From contig NZ_JAMYFE010000069.1 of NCBI RefSeq assembly GCF_024129865.1, positions 1 to 64,000 of the forward strand: a stretch of DNA of 64,000 bases, read 5' to 3'. The stretch is from Stieleria tagensis. Its GTDB lineage: Bacteria > Planctomycetota > Planctomycetia > Pirellulales > Pirellulaceae. Below the pieces are notes generated by a model. It ran no database searches. It was given only the letters and a program-made list of their open reading frames with translations, and had not been told where the DNA came from. Both the position numbers and the translations under genes were made by a program. Below are positions 38,001-53,000 of this stretch, piece after piece (position 1 is the stretch's first letter; every line of letters starts with the position of its first letter).

Positions 38001-41000
38001 GGACAAAAACGATGTGCTAACGGAAACGGACCTCAACGGTGACGGACGACTCTCACGAGGCACCGGGTTGAGCGGTCAGATTTTTATCGACATCAACAAC
38101 CCTGACAACGATCCGGCCAATCGACTGACGCTGGGTGAATTGCTTGCCGGCGGCCCTTTGTTCAGCGCCGGAATTCGCGCCGAAGCCTTTGCCGATTTGG
38201 CGCTGGCGGCGGACACCAGCGTGGGCAGCCATCTGCCCAAGTTGACAACGGATTTGACCGTTGATTGGGGTGTCAGCTACAGCACTAGCAAAGGCTTTGT
38301 CAGTGGCGCACCCGAGGTCGCTTTTCACGATGTCTCGCTGGACCTGGGCAGTTTCTTTGAATCGATCGCAGGCCCAGCGTTTGAACTGTTTGAAAAGTAC
38401 ATCGAACCAGCGAGACCGGTGATCGATTTTTTGCGTCAGGAAGTCCCCGGATTCAGTGACATTTCCCAGACAACCGGCGGGCCAAAAATCACGTTCCTGG
38501 ATCTTGGTGCCTATGCCGCTGGGTTGGGTGATCAGGTCGCAAACGCCAAAAAGGTGCTCGATACCATCGACGGCATCCTGAAGGCCGTTGACGAGATCAA
38601 AGGGTTTTCCGGTGCCGATGGGATGATCATCAATTTTGGTGACTTTGTTGTTTCCGGTGGCACCAAAACGACCGTCACTGGCGAAGACCATGGGACCGGC
38701 GCCACGGCGAACTCGATCGTGATGCTGGGCAATGCGGCGTCGGCCGGTTCGGTCGCTGTGCGGGCGGGGGCGAACGTTCTGGGACCCAATGACTACATTG
38801 TCATTCATGGCCAAAACGGATCGACGCCGACAACTTCGATCAAGTTTTTGACGGATCAAGCGGGCCAGATCACGGTCGATTACCAATACACCACGGGAAA
38901 GATCGATGTCACCGATGCAACGACGCAGATCAGTGTCGGCGGCGGCACGATCAATTCGATGCTCAGCGGTTCCGGTGGTGCGATCTCCGACGACGTGTTC
39001 AACCAGATCGACGCTCCGAGCAACACTTCATCATCGGGCAATAAATCCAGCACGAAATCAAAGCTCAAGAAACTTGGTCGTTCCGCGGTCAGCGGCGGTT
39101 TCGGTCTGAACATTCCCATCCTGTCGGATCCATCCATTGCGTTCAAACTGTTGACCGGTGAAACAGTCGATCTTTTGGTCTGGGACATCCCCACCTTGGA
39201 TTTAAATCTTCCCTTCTCGGCCAAATTTGGGCCGCTCGGACCAACCCCCATCTACGCCAAGGTCGGCGGCAATGTCGGTGCCAAACTTGATTTCTCGCTC
39301 GGGTTTGACACCCGCGGCATCTCCGATACAGGCAACTTCCTGGACGGTTTGTATTTTGGAGACCTTGCCGATGGTTCCACCGGCGCCGACATCGACGAAG
39401 TCGCGTTCAATTTGGGCGTCAACGCGGGCGTTGGCATCGACATCTTTATCGCCAGTGTTTTCTTAGTTGGCGGCGTCAGCGGAGACCTTGCGTTCAATTG
39501 GAACGACATCGACGGCAATGGCAAATTGTATTTTGACGAACTGCTGGCGCTAGCGACTCTACCCACCGATTCAGGCGTCCCAGGCGCTTGCGTGTTTGAT
39601 GCACATGGCGAATTAAACGCGAAAGTGGCGATCGAATGGACGCTCGGTATATCGATCTTTAGCACCGGTGGAGAAATCCCAATCATCAATGAGGAGCTGT
39701 TCAGTTTTAATCATTCCTGTCAGGTCGGGGTCAACGTTGCCACACTGACTCAGAATGACCCGAATTTCGACGACGGAACTCTGGTGTTGAACGCCGGTCC
39801 ATTCGCAGGTGGGCGGGATCCAGGTTCGAGCATCGATGACGCGGAAGTGTTTGCGGTGCGCCAAGTCGGGAGCACCATCGAAGTCGATTATGACTACGCA
39901 TTCGATGAGAACACGACGCTGAAGGTGACGCGAAAATACTCAGCCGCAGACGTCAAAGAAATCTACTTCAGCGGCGGTGCCGGCAATGATGTGCTGGTCG
40001 TCGATCCAAGCGTCAGCGCCAGTATTCCGGTCACGATGATCGGTGGCGCCGGCAATGACACGCTGGTTGGACACGACGGCAACAATGTGTTTGTCGGTGG
40101 TGCGGGCGACGACGTGATCTCCGGCGGTGCCGGCAACGACACCTATCTGTTTGAAAATGGGTGGGGCAATGACAAACTTTCGGACGTCGATGGAGACTCG
40201 GATCGTTTTGATTTTAGTGCCATCACGGTCGATTTGAACGTCACGCTGGGCAGCGTTAGCGTGTCCGATGGCAGCGGTTCAAACAGTGTGCTCAGTCCCG
40301 ACGGTGCATTGGTCGAAGGCATTGAATCGATGGTGGCGGGAGTTGGAAACGATACGCTTCACCTGAGCGACGCCGTGGGCACGACCCGATTGTGGACAAT
40401 CGATTCGGTCGGCGGCGGCAACATCGATGATGAGTTCTATTTCTCGCGATTCGAGAACCTGGTTGGCGGTCCCCAAGACGACACATTTGCGTTTAACAAC
40501 GGCAGGATCACGGGCACGATCGACGGTGGCAGCGGTGGAATCGATTCACTGAACTATGCCTCATACTCGGGTCCTGTCGAAGTCAATCGCGCCACGTCAA
40601 CGGCAACCTCGCTGGGTCACTACGTCGGGATCGATCACGTCCGTGGCAGTTCATCGTCGGACACACTGATCGGTGCGAACGCTGCAGCGATGTGGAATGT
40701 GACCGGAACCGACTCCGGAAACATCAATCATGGGTTTGCGTTTCAGGGGTTCGAGAACTTGACCGGTGGCGATGCCGATGACCACTTTGTCGTTGCGGCT
40801 GGCGGGGTGATCAGCGGCAACCTTCGTGGGACGACGACGCTAAACCATGGTGATTCCGATACGTTGGACCTGTCGGCCAAGGCGGCGGCGCTCAGTGTGG
40901 CGATTCAAAGCATCAATCGCGGCGTCGTTTCAGGCGGTGCCAGCGTTCAATTTGAAAGCGTCGAAAGCGTGATCGGGGGATCGGCTAACGATCACTTTGT

Positions 41001-44000
41001 AATTGCATCGTTGGCGGGTCTAACAGGCACACTCGATGGCGGTCTCGGCATCGAAGACCATGTTGATTTCAACGCATGGTCGTCGGTGGTGAACGTCAAC
41101 TTGAATGGCGGCACAGTCAACAGCGGCAAGTCCTACGCTGGCAACGTTGCGGAGATCGAGTTCATTACTGGCGGCAGCGGCGATGACACACTGGTCGGGA
41201 ATGCAGCGGCCAATCGCATCATTGGACTCGGTGGTGCCGATGTCATTAGCGGATTGGGTGGCAACAATGTTTTGGTCGGTGACGCCGCAGTGATCACGGG
41301 GGCCGAGATCAGCACGACAATCAATGCCGATGACGGCGCAGATACGATCACCGCCGGTGATGGCAACAATATCCTGTTGCCCGGCAGCGGCGGCGACACC
41401 GTCACCGCCGGCAATGGCAACAACCGCGTGTTCGGCGATCAAGGCATCATCACCCTTTCCGGCGGCATCGTCGTCGACATGGAAAGTGGTGCGGTCGGCG
41501 GCGGCAACGATGTGATCACGCTTGGCGGTGGCGACAACTTGGTCATTGGCGGCGAAGGCAACGACACCCTCACGGCGGGATCCGGTGGCACCAATGGTGT
41601 GAACGTCATCATCGGCGATCGTGGATCGATCGACCGACTCGGCGGCGTCACGACGCGGGTGACCAGTGCCGGTGGCAGCGGGCTCGACACGATCACGACC
41701 GGCGGTGGCAGCGATGCGATCATCGGCGGCGGCGACAGCGACACCATCGTCGCCGGCGATGGAAATAACTATCTTCTGGCTGACGATGGAGCCATCTTTT
41801 TCACAGCCGGTGTGCCAACAACATCGACGTTGGATCCATCGGTAGCCGATGGTCATGACAAGATCACTACCGGCAACGGTCGCGACATCATCTTTACGGG
41901 AAACGGAGACAACACGGTCGTCGCCGGCGAGGGCAATGATGACGTGCTTGGTGGCAACGGCATCGACAACATCGATGGCGGCGGCGGCAACGATTGGTTG
42001 GTCGGCCTGTTGGGTGATGATCACATCAAAGGTGGCGCCGGCGACGACGTGATCTTTGGTGGACTGGCAATCGGTGTTCGCAGCGACTACGAACTCGGCA
42101 CCAACGACTTCACCTTGCCGCCTGAATTCGACGAAAACGAACAGGCTCATCCGACCGGTTACACGCCATCGATTCTGATCACTCCGGCTTTGGTGTCGGG
42201 ACAATCGATTGATGGAACGATCGGCGACGGTCGGGATGTGATCGACGGCGACCAGGGCAATGATGTCCTGTTCGGCGGGGCGGATGTCGATCAGTTGCGT
42301 GGTGGAACAGGCGTTGACTACATCGATGCCGGATCCGGTGCTGATTCAGTGGTTGAAGGTGGGGATGGTGACGACGTCGTTCGCGGCGGGGCCGGTGATG
42401 ACGTCGTCAAAGGCGGCGAAGGCATCGATCAAGTTTACGGCGACAGTGGTGATGACACTGTCTACGGCGATGCGGGAGTAGGCGCCAGTCAGGCCGGTCA
42501 ACGATTGTACGGCGGCGATGGACGCGACAACCTGTATGCCTTTGCACCCACCAACGTGCTGGCGACGGAGAGTTTGGAAGTTGGTGACCAATTATTCGGC
42601 GGTGCCGGTGGTGACTTCCTGTACGGCAACATTCGTCAGGAACTACTCTCCGGTGACAGCGGCAATGACTTCATCGGCGGCGACCAGTTTGCCGGACCGA
42701 TGTACGCCAGCCGAACCGATGCCGACGTTTCCGGTGCGGACGACACCTTGCTAGGCGGCGGCGGCGAAGACCAACTGTATGGTGGTGGCGGGGATGACAC
42801 GATCTGGGGCGGGGCGGGCACCGACTTCATCGACGGTCAACGCGGTAGCGACACGATGTACGGTGGCAGCGGCATCGATCTGTTTGTGTTACCAACCGCG
42901 CTGGGCACTCCACCGGTATTCGATGATGGAATCGATACCATCAACGGGCACTACGGCAACGTTGATCCCGATGACGTGCCGGATGACAATGCCACCGATA
43001 TACTGACAATCAGCGGTACCGGTGGCGACGATCAAATCATGGTCGGCCAGATCACAACCGGTCCCCATGCCGGAAGCGCCGGTGTTTACTATTCCGACGG
43101 TGTCCGCGCTCCCGTGGTGATCCCCGTTCGGATGATGGACGCCACTGGGAATTTGTTGCTCGATCAGGTGCGTATTGCAGGGTTGACCGGCAATGACACC
43201 CTCGGCTTCTACTCGCCGCTGGCAATCACGGCAGGCGTGCTGAGCGCCGCACCGATGGCACTCAACGTGGTTGATGGCGCCGAGTCGATCACTTTGTCGG
43301 CGATCGACATCAGCCCCGCAACGACGGATTGGGTGGGCGTCTTCGACGGCAACAGCGGAGACGACGTGCTGGTCGGCTCTAGCGGTCGTGACCGACTTGA
43401 TGGTGGGATCGGCAGCGACACGCTGTTCGGCTTTGGCGGAGACGATCGATTGTGGGGAGATGGCGGCGGTGGATCGACGGCTGATCATGACGTCTTGTTT
43501 GCTGGTCAAGGCAATGACGACTTGGTTGGCGGCCAAGGCAGCAATGATCTGTACGCATGGAGCTTTCAGCCGCAGCCGTCGATCGTTGTTCCGGGAACAC
43601 CGGAAACCTATCCCGATCGCGGTTTCGGAGTCTTCGTGGATGAAAACGGACACCTATTCCACGACGATGGCGACTTGAACGACAACGACATTTTTGATTT
43701 AGACGAAAATGTCACAATCGGACCGGTTCGACTCGCTCGCATCCAAGAAAAGACGGGGCTCAATCGAATTCTTGGCAGCAACCAGGCCGACAACCTGTAC
43801 GGCGGAACGACCCTGGACTTTCTGTACGGCAATGGCGGGGGCGACACTCTCTATCGCGCCAATGGCACGACATTCGAAGCCTCCGATGGCGGCTTGGCCG
43901 GAGACGAGTGGAAAGAGTACGCCAAAGAATCCGATCAAGTTTGGTATGTCGGCGGCACCAGTGCAGCGGACCAAATCAACGTCGATTTCGTGACCGAACC

Positions 44001-47000
44001 CGGTGTGATCGCTGACCACCACCTGATCACGCGGTTGACCAACAACAACGGCAACTACAGCTTTGCCGCTCAGGTGCGACTGGATTACAACGCTACCGAT
44101 GGCGACGGAAACAACGTTTGGCGAGGCGACGACTTGAGGTTCAAACTGGACCAGTTGCTCTCGGAAACCAACCCAGAACAACGTGAACAGTCACTTACCA
44201 AGGTGGCAAGCGACGGTGTTCAACAGCAGATCGATTCGGAAACACTCGCAAGTTTGCTACCACCCGAAGGCGACTTTCTGGTGATCTTGATCGACGCGCT
44301 GGGAGGAAACGATCAAATCTCTGTCGGACCGACCGTGCAAAAGTCCGTTTGGATCGACGCCGGTGCCGGCGACGATGTGGTCACGATCGAAAGCGGCAAT
44401 GCCATCCTGGTCGACAAGGCCGAAAACTCTCGCGGCAGTCAACCATTGGGCAGTACCGGTGCGGCAAGCCGTAACGATGTGCCACGTCAAGCGTTCCATT
44501 TAATGTCGGCCGATGGCGTCAAAGAGATCGCGTTTGACGGCACCGAGACCGAGTCGGGTGTGGTCGAATTCAATGGATTGTCCATTGATAGTGCCGATGA
44601 CGTCGACTGGTACTCCTTCACGTTGGCCAGCAACGGTAATCCACTGGGATTGATCACCACTGCCAGTGGTTCGCCGATCGACGACTTGGAACTCTCGATC
44701 TACACCGCTGCGCAGCTGGATCCGATCGATGGGGCGCTCGAGGGCGAGACTGCGATCTTAAGTGTCCAATCGTCCGGTGACAGCGCGACGCTAAGCGATC
44801 TCAGTCTGCTCGCCGCGGGCATTCAGTACTATCTGCGGGTGTCCAGCAATCAGGTGCCAACGCTGTACGACTTGCGTTTCAACCTGGACGGCGGCAGCGT
44901 TGACGAAGATCATCCCAAGGTCAACCTGTCGCTGCGTGAAGACACCGTCCGACGCGATGTGATCCTGGGAGGCGACGGAGATGACATTCTGCAAGGTGGC
45001 AGCGGTGAAGATTGGGTGTTCGGCAATGCTGGCAACGACGTGTTGACCGGAGGCAAAGACCGCCAGGCCAGCGACTTGCTGTTCGGCGGTCCGGGCGATG
45101 ACACCTTTCAAATCATTCCCGATGCGCTACCACTGTTGGGCAACCAAGCGAACACGCAGTTCAACTTGGCCAGCGAAACATTTATCCCGACGTTCAGTGA
45201 TCAATTCATCGGCGGTGACGGTGACGACCGTGTCCTGTTCTTGGGCGGGAACACGGATCGTCGCGGGTTGCCCGTGCCGGACTATGCCACCGTCCGCTAC
45301 AACACCGGCCTGCACCGCTATGAGTTCAGTAGTTTGGTTTGGGACATCGGTGCGCAAGATTTTCGCAAGACCACCGACGCCGCTGGCCGAGTCGTGTATC
45401 AACAAGAAGTCTTGTTCTACCAAACTCAAGATATCGAACGCACCGAAATCGAAATGGGCGCCGGCGACGATGTCTTTCACGGCGAAACAGATTTTGAATT
45501 CAAACCTTTGTCGTTGCCAGGGCTGGTTCACCAATACAGTTTCGATGCCGAATTTGACGGTGTCTTGGTCGACGCGGTGGGCGGGGCAAATGCTCGGATT
45601 GTCGATCAGTTCGGTTCCGGGCTGACGTCCGGCGGCGGCGGTCACGAAATTTCCGATGGATCTTTACGCCTGTACGGTGGCGATCCCTCGACAGCGGATT
45701 TCGTCGAGTTGCCCGATTCGATCGTCAGCGGATTGGACAATGCGACGATTGAGGTTTGGGCAACGCGCGAGAGTGTTCAGCCCGGGGGACGCATTTTCGA
45801 CTTCGGACCCGATACCGGTCACGTTTTGTTTGCGTCCTGGTCGGGTGGACAGAACGGAAGTGGAAACCGCATCCGCTGGATTGGCGACGACGATGTGCTG
45901 GTGGACGATGCTTTCACAATTAGCGATCAAGCCGAAGTCCATCTCGCCTTTACGATCGCCGCAGGCAGCGGCACCGACGGCATGACGGTTGTGACGGCCT
46001 ATCAAGACGCTGTCCAAGTTGGCTCGTTCGAAACCGCATCGACCCTCGATGATCTTGTGGGAGGAATGAACTGGCTCGGGCGATCAAAGTTCCCACTGGA
46101 TTTGGCCGCCGATGCGTCCTTCAACGAGGTTCGGATCTACGATCGCGTCTTGACGACTCAGCAATTGGTTCTCAGCCACACACTCGGGCCTGATGTGAAG
46201 ACCCTTGATTCCGCAGACCAGGATACTTGGGGAATCGACTTTGGTGACTTCGAACAAGGGGCGTTCGAAGCGGCGCTCACGATCAACTTGGGCGCCGGCA
46301 ACGACATCGCGTTTGGTACCGTATTGGCTGACAAAATTTTGGGTGGTCCCGGCGATGATCGTATCGAGGGAGGACCGGGCGACGATCACATCGAGGGTGG
46401 TGGCGGTCGCGATACGTTGCATGGGTCTTATGACGCCCAAGCGAATTCGGCCTATCCACCGTCACGGCTGTATCCCTTCGGGTTTGTTCCTGGATCGTTC
46501 GAAAGTGAGCGTTTTCAGTTTGCATTGGCTACACCGACGTTGCCATTTGCGACGTCGATCGGCGGGGTGAATTTGACGGTGACGTCCACGACACAGGTTC
46601 CCGATGGTGGTGGCGGTTTCCTTGCCCAGCAGAAGGTGGATGATCCGATCACCGAAGCATTTGGTTTTGACACCGACGGCATGTTATCGGCACCGCTTAA
46701 CATCGGCGACTTCAATGACGACGGCTACGATGATTTCCTCGCCTCGACCACGGCACAAAGCTACCTGTTCTACGGACCGATCACGATCGATCAGGTGCAT
46801 GACGCCGCCACATATGCCGAGATCATCATCGATCATTCTGAATTCGGTGTGCCATCACGGACTGCGGGCGATGTCAACGATGATGGCGTCGCGGATCTTG
46901 CATTCTTGAAAACGGTCGGCGACCAAAGTGAAGTGTTGGTTGTCTTTGGCGGACAGGTGGCGTTGGACAATGGCACGACGAACATTGCCTGGCCGAAGAA

Positions 47001-50000
47001 CTGGGACGCTGTGTTCTTGACCAACGACATCGTCACATCGGGTAGCCAATCGAACGCACGGATCATTGAAGTGGGTGATGCGTTGTCAAATCGTGGATCG
47101 ATCGAGGTCAGTTTGTTGCAATTCGACGCGGACTCTCACAGCGACATCCTGGTGATCGCCAGCCAGTCGATCGGCATGGCGACCAGCCGCAACGGCGAAT
47201 TTCGCATCGGACTGGCCTTTTCAGGGCAAACCGTATTTGATTCGACTGCGGCGGTCGGCGGAACCAATCTGACCGGCGACGATGCCTTCAATACGATTTA
47301 CACTCATGGCGAGATGGTTGATTTGCAATCCCGCGTCGTCGGTGATACGAATGGCGACGGACTCGATGAGATCGTGTTCGGCGGTCAATCGGTATCAGTA
47401 CGGACAGGCGGTATCTCGACACCGGCCGAAGCGATCTTCTACGACGCGGATCCGTCGTCACGGGTCGCTCCTGCGGGACCGGTGGCGGTGCGAATCGAGA
47501 CTGCGGGCCAATCGAAAATTTTCCGCTTCGAAAACGGTATCAACCTGGCCAGCGATTTGGCTGCGGCGGTCGCCGCATCGTCGCTTTCCGAGATGGTCAC
47601 CGTCAGTACGGACTCGGCGGGGCTCCATTACATTCGTTCGGCGGATGCGGGCAGCAACGTTGAAGTTTATGTCACCTGCCTTCCGCTCGATGGCGTTAAC
47701 GTCCGCCCTAAAGAGCGGAACCAATTCGTCGGGCCGAGCAAATATGATTGTTCGCCGAACCTGTTTAACGGGCCCGATCTCACTTCTCGCTACGGACGTA
47801 ACAATACAGATTTTCCATTTGTCCAAAACGCTCCGAACTCGATCACGTCAACCATTCAGGTGAACCCGGACACCGGTGAAAGTATTACTGGTAATCCGAT
47901 CGTTGAATTGCGCGTTGGCCTTCGAATCGTTCATCAGCCGGGAACGGGTTTGTACGCGACACTGATCGCCCCCGATGGCCGGCGCATCAAATTGTTTAGC
48001 AATGTGGAGGGGAGCGGGAGTAGTAGTTCTTTTGGGGTAGCACTGCGTGACGGCGTTGGCCAGTCCATCAGTGATCCAGGGGCCAACTTCGGATTTGTCT
48101 CCGAATTCGAACCGGAACAACCGCTGTCGGCGCTACGCGGGCTCTCGCCATTTGGAACGTGGAAATTGGAGGTCGCCAACCACTCCGTAGTAGCAGGCGC
48201 GAAATTGGATCAGTGGGACTTAGAGATTAAGACTGCCTCCTTCAGTACAAAGCAAACCCAGAACACCGACGTTGCAATCAGCTCAGGCGCCCCCGACACC
48301 TACTTGTCGCCGTTGAATATCAGCGGGAACTCCGGAATTTTGTCACGGCTGCAAGTGCGGGTCAACGTCGACCATACCTATGACAAAGACTTGACGTTGT
48401 CGCTGATCGCGCCCGATGGGACTGAGGTTAAATTGGTCGATGCTGTGGGCGCCGGGGACGACAACTTCATCAATACCATTTTCAATGATTTGGCGATAAC
48501 GCCCATCACCGCTGGAGTCGCGCCATTTTCTAACGTTTTCCAACCGATCGAGCCGCTATCGAAATTCGTTGGTCTATCGCCAAACGGACAGTGGCAATTG
48601 AAAATTGTTGACAACTATCATGGCGAGGGAGGAGCGTTGCGGTTTTGGGAGCTGGAGTTTGAAACGACGCAGTCGCCAACGGTGGTTGGCAGCACGTTGT
48701 ATAACGTATCCGGCGGACCGATTCTGAGCCAAAACTTGCAAGCCGCGACGACTGATTTTACGATCGTCTCCAACTCGGCCGACCCGATCGGTCGGGTACT
48801 GCCGCTGGGCGACATCAACGGCGATCTGCTCTCCGACGTGGCGTCGGGGTTGCCCGATTCGCTGGATATCTATCTAGGCGGGTCCGGCGGTTTGTTTGAC
48901 GGTCGACGATTGCGGATCGAGGGACAAAACCTATCGGCGGCAGCCGGCGATTTTGATTTCGATGGTCACGTCGATTTGGCCGTCACCCAATCAATCGCCG
49001 ACGGCAACCGATTGTACCTGTTCGACCGCGTCGGCGAACTGAGCGGCAACGTATCGTTGACCGACGCCGATCGTTTCATGGAGCTCGGGGGAGGGCTGCG
49101 ACAGCGGGTCGAACAGGTGGACTTCACTGACGTATTCAACGTTGACGCAATTCGAAACGGGAATGACCTTGTTGACGACCCAATTGATGGTTCCGCCAGC
49201 CGACTTGTGACCGACTCGTATGCCCAAAGCCAAAGCGGAGCTGGCAACGGTTTGCCCGATGACGGGTTTTTTCCCGCCACTCTTGAGCATCCCGATGTGC
49301 AACTCGGGTACCGCGACGATGTTGATGGCAATAACGCCGTATTACTGACTGCGGCGAATCCTTCTGTCACCGTTGCCGTAGACAACGCCACCGCCGATTC
49401 GTTGCACCTCTTTGCGTTGTCAACCGAAGGCAATACATCGTTGGATGTGACGTTGACGTATGCCGACGGAACACAGACTTTGCAAACCAAGGTTCCCGAT
49501 TGGTATGCCGAACCATCGATTCGATCGGGAGATGCCCGCTTGTACTCATTGATCAATGGGATGGATCGCGTCGGGGGAAACTTCGACAACGCAAACAAAC
49601 CGGCAGTCTTCGGAGTGCGATTCCCAGTTAACCCACTTCGCGAATTGCAAAGTTTCACGTTGACTCGGGCCAACACAAGCCAGCGTTTGGTGGTCTTGGG
49701 CGCCATAACTCAGTTGGGCCTCCGCGGTGTAGGCGCGGTCGATTTGAACGACGATGGCATCGACGACGTGGTGGTCCCCGGCATCGGCCGCACGGATCTG
49801 ATCTATGGCAGTTCGGGATCCCGACAAGTCACGGGGGCATTTGACGTGCTCGAGAATTTCTCGGTCGCCGGCAGCGGTTCGTTTGTGATCGATCGCGGCA
49901 CCGGACGGGCCGAGGTGTTTGACAACGGCGGCCAGCCATTCTTGTTTGGCGCTGCGGACGAGCGGCTGTTCCGGTTCACCCTCCTAGGCGATGGTGTTGC

Positions 50001-53000
50001 CGGCGATGCGATTCGGTTGCCCGAGGGCGTCCACGCGGAATTGTTGAATAGCGCCGGTGGTGTGATCGCCGGCGTTCGTCAAGTGTTCGATTTGCGACTG
50101 ATTTCAGCCGGAACGTATTTCTTGCGGGTTGAGCGGGCGACGCCTGGTGGTCCGACCGACAATGCCTTCAAGATCGAATTTGACGCGCCGGGTCGTGGTC
50201 AAACTCATGCGTCACAGATGCATCCCGATCGCGACTGGATCTTGGGCGGCGACGGCGATGACGTGTTGGTTGGTGGTTCAGATCTGGATCGGGTGTTCAG
50301 CGGCAGTGGTGATGACGTGATTGTCGCGGAACCGATCGAAGTACGAGATCGAGAAACCACGGATATCATAATCCCCGTTTCGGTTAACGACGCGATCGCC
50401 GGCAATGCCCCCCCCTCCACCAACGCCGTGGTTTTGGTTGTCGACGACAACTTGCGGTCCGCGGTCGCCGACGCGTCGGGGGTCGCGCATGTCGAGCGTG
50501 ATTCTCGTCCAACCGACTACGCACTATCGCTAGATGGAGACGGCGACGGCATCGACACGTCGGTGATGCTTAATTACTCCAAAGGAGCAACGTTTGAGAT
50601 TTGGGCTAATCCTGCCGCAGCGAGCGGTCAAGGGCCGTTAATCTCGGTGCGACACGGTCAGTATCCGGGTTGGGCTCTAGGAATTCATGATTCTGGCGTG
50701 TGGGAAGCGATCAACCTGGGCATTGCTGGCGTCACGGCCGGTACCGTGGATGTGGGTCAATGGCAACATATGGTCGCAGTCTTTGATCCGGCATCCGGCA
50801 TCCGACTCTTTAAAAATGGCGTGCTCGTGGGCACGCAATCTTCCATTGATATTCCCACTGACAGTGACAATGTTAACATTGGCAAGGGTTTTGTCTCTTT
50901 CCCCTCTGACTATGAGCACTTCGAAGGGTTGATCGACGACGTTCGTGTTTGGGACCGCGTATTGACGGAAGATCAAATACGGCGCCTGTACGAGGGCGTC
51001 ACGGAGGTGGGCAGCGATGCCCTGTTGTATTACAACTTCGATGATGGTGCGGGCGAAACAGTCCCCGATGTGGGGCCCAACGCAAATGCCGGCACGCTCG
51101 CCGGCGACGCTGCCTATGTCGTCGAAGTACCGGCCCAGCCAGGCGTTCCGTTCATGCATGAACCACTGCGTCAGAGCCATCTGAATTCCTTCACCGAGCT
51201 GGCCGCCGCTGGTGTCAGCGATCTTTCGGGATTGGAGGAAGCGACGTTCTTGGAAGCTTTAGTCGTAACCGGAAACCAAGTGATTGCCGATCTGTCGGCA
51301 TTGGAAACTCTTCCACGCCTCACTTCGCTTGATCTGGACGGAACGGGTGTAGAGGCTGCTTCGTTACAGACTCTCGAGACGCTTAGCAAACTTAACCTCA
51401 ATCGGTTGTACCTTCCTACCGGTGTGGTTCCTGAAGGCACAAATCTGGTAGTGGATTCAGAGACTGCCGTATCGCTACCGTATTCTTTGACAGGCGTGGA
51501 ATTCGATGGCAGCGATGACTTTATCGATTTGGGTGCGCCGGCGAATACGCTCGGTTTCAATGGCAGTTTCACGGCTTCTGCATGGATCAAGCCGGATGTG
51601 GTAACGGGCGACTTCGCTATTTTTGGTAGCGGAGAACCCCATGGGAATAAGGGATTGCATCTGATTATTCGAAACAGGAAATTTCATCTCGCATTCTTTG
51701 GAAATGACACAACAGGAAATACGACAGTCATCGCCAACGATTGGGTCCACGTTACGTTTCGTTACGACGCGACGTCGCTGGAACAGACCATCTTTGTCAA
51801 TGGAGTCGTAGACGAAAAAACGGGCACTCATACGCCTCTACAGGGAAACATGCCCGTTTGGATTGGCAAGTCACCTTTGACAGGAGGGACTTTCTTTGAC
51901 GGTACAATCGACAACGTACGGATCTTCAACCGCTCTCTCTCTGATAGCGAAGTTGCTGCGAACATGACCGGGATGCTGGACGTGAGTGGAACGGATGTCA
52001 CTGCCGACTACCGTTTCAATGAGGGTACTGGGAGCACGGCCAACGATCGCAGTCATCTAAACGGCCGCGCAACACTCGTGGATGGTGTTTCATGGACGAC
52101 ATTCGCGAACCGACCTTGGACAGTCACCGATTTCGAAACCGGTAGCGAGATTGCGAGTGGATCAAGCAGTCCAATCGCCTTTACTGCTCCCACACAAGGA
52201 ATCTCAATCATTTCGGTGCAAGGCGAACGTTTTCCCATTTTCGCCAGCAAAATAGCCAACGTTGCTCCGGTCATCAGTTCTGTGCCGAGCTTTGACTCCG
52301 CTCAGGGTGGAGTCCAGGTCTTCGAAGGGCATACCCTTTCGGTTGGTGCCGTTGTTGATGGCGCGAACCTGCAGATACCTGTCAACATCGACGGGGCACA
52401 AGGCAGTGGTGGCACCATCACCATCATCGACGCAGCGCCCGCTGACGTTGTCGCTACCGTCACGGTGACCGACCCAAGTGGTGTTTCTACAAGCCTGATT
52501 CGTCATGCCCTTGAGTTTGACGACAGCGCGGTTTCACTTTCTAATCTCGCGCTCGATGCCGCAACAAACCTAACGACTGCGTTCTGGTTGAAAACCTCTA
52601 AGGTGGACAGCCAGGTCATCCTGAGTGCCGCAAACTCGTCGGAGCTCAATGAATTTGTGATCAAGTTGGTCAGTCCAACGGAATTGCGGTTGGTGTCCAA
52701 TGGCCAAGCGGTCAACTGGACGGGGCTGCCAAACTTGGCCAACGGTCTGGCCTACCGCCACATCGCAATCACCCGCAACTTGGCCACTGGCCAGGCGGAG
52801 CTGTTTAGCCAAGGCGTCTCCTATGGAACGCGAGAGCTGACCAATCAATCGACGCTGCAGATCGATGCTGGCGGCTTGGTTGTCGGTCAACAGCAAGGGA
52901 TTATTGGTGGCGATTTTGATCCGATACAAGCCTTCGTTGGCAAGCTGGATGAATTGGCGATCTGGAATCGGGCTTTGACAGAGCAGGATCTGCGAGAACT

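Noticed and set aside
38053-38886. 277-codon open frame on the minus strand
   Set aside because: It is antisense to the giant gene, with Arg/Gln/His-rich composition typical of a shadow frame.
41020-42204. 394-codon open frame on the minus strand
   Set aside because: It lies wholly antisense to the RTX array. Its translation is an Ala/Val/Asp-rich mirror of GGxGxD repeats with no domain.
41161-42895. Short-period DNA repetition that could suggest a CRISPR array or satellite
   Set aside because: Units are 27 bases, degenerate and in frame, encoding RTX nonapeptides. There are no conserved direct repeats with unique spacers.
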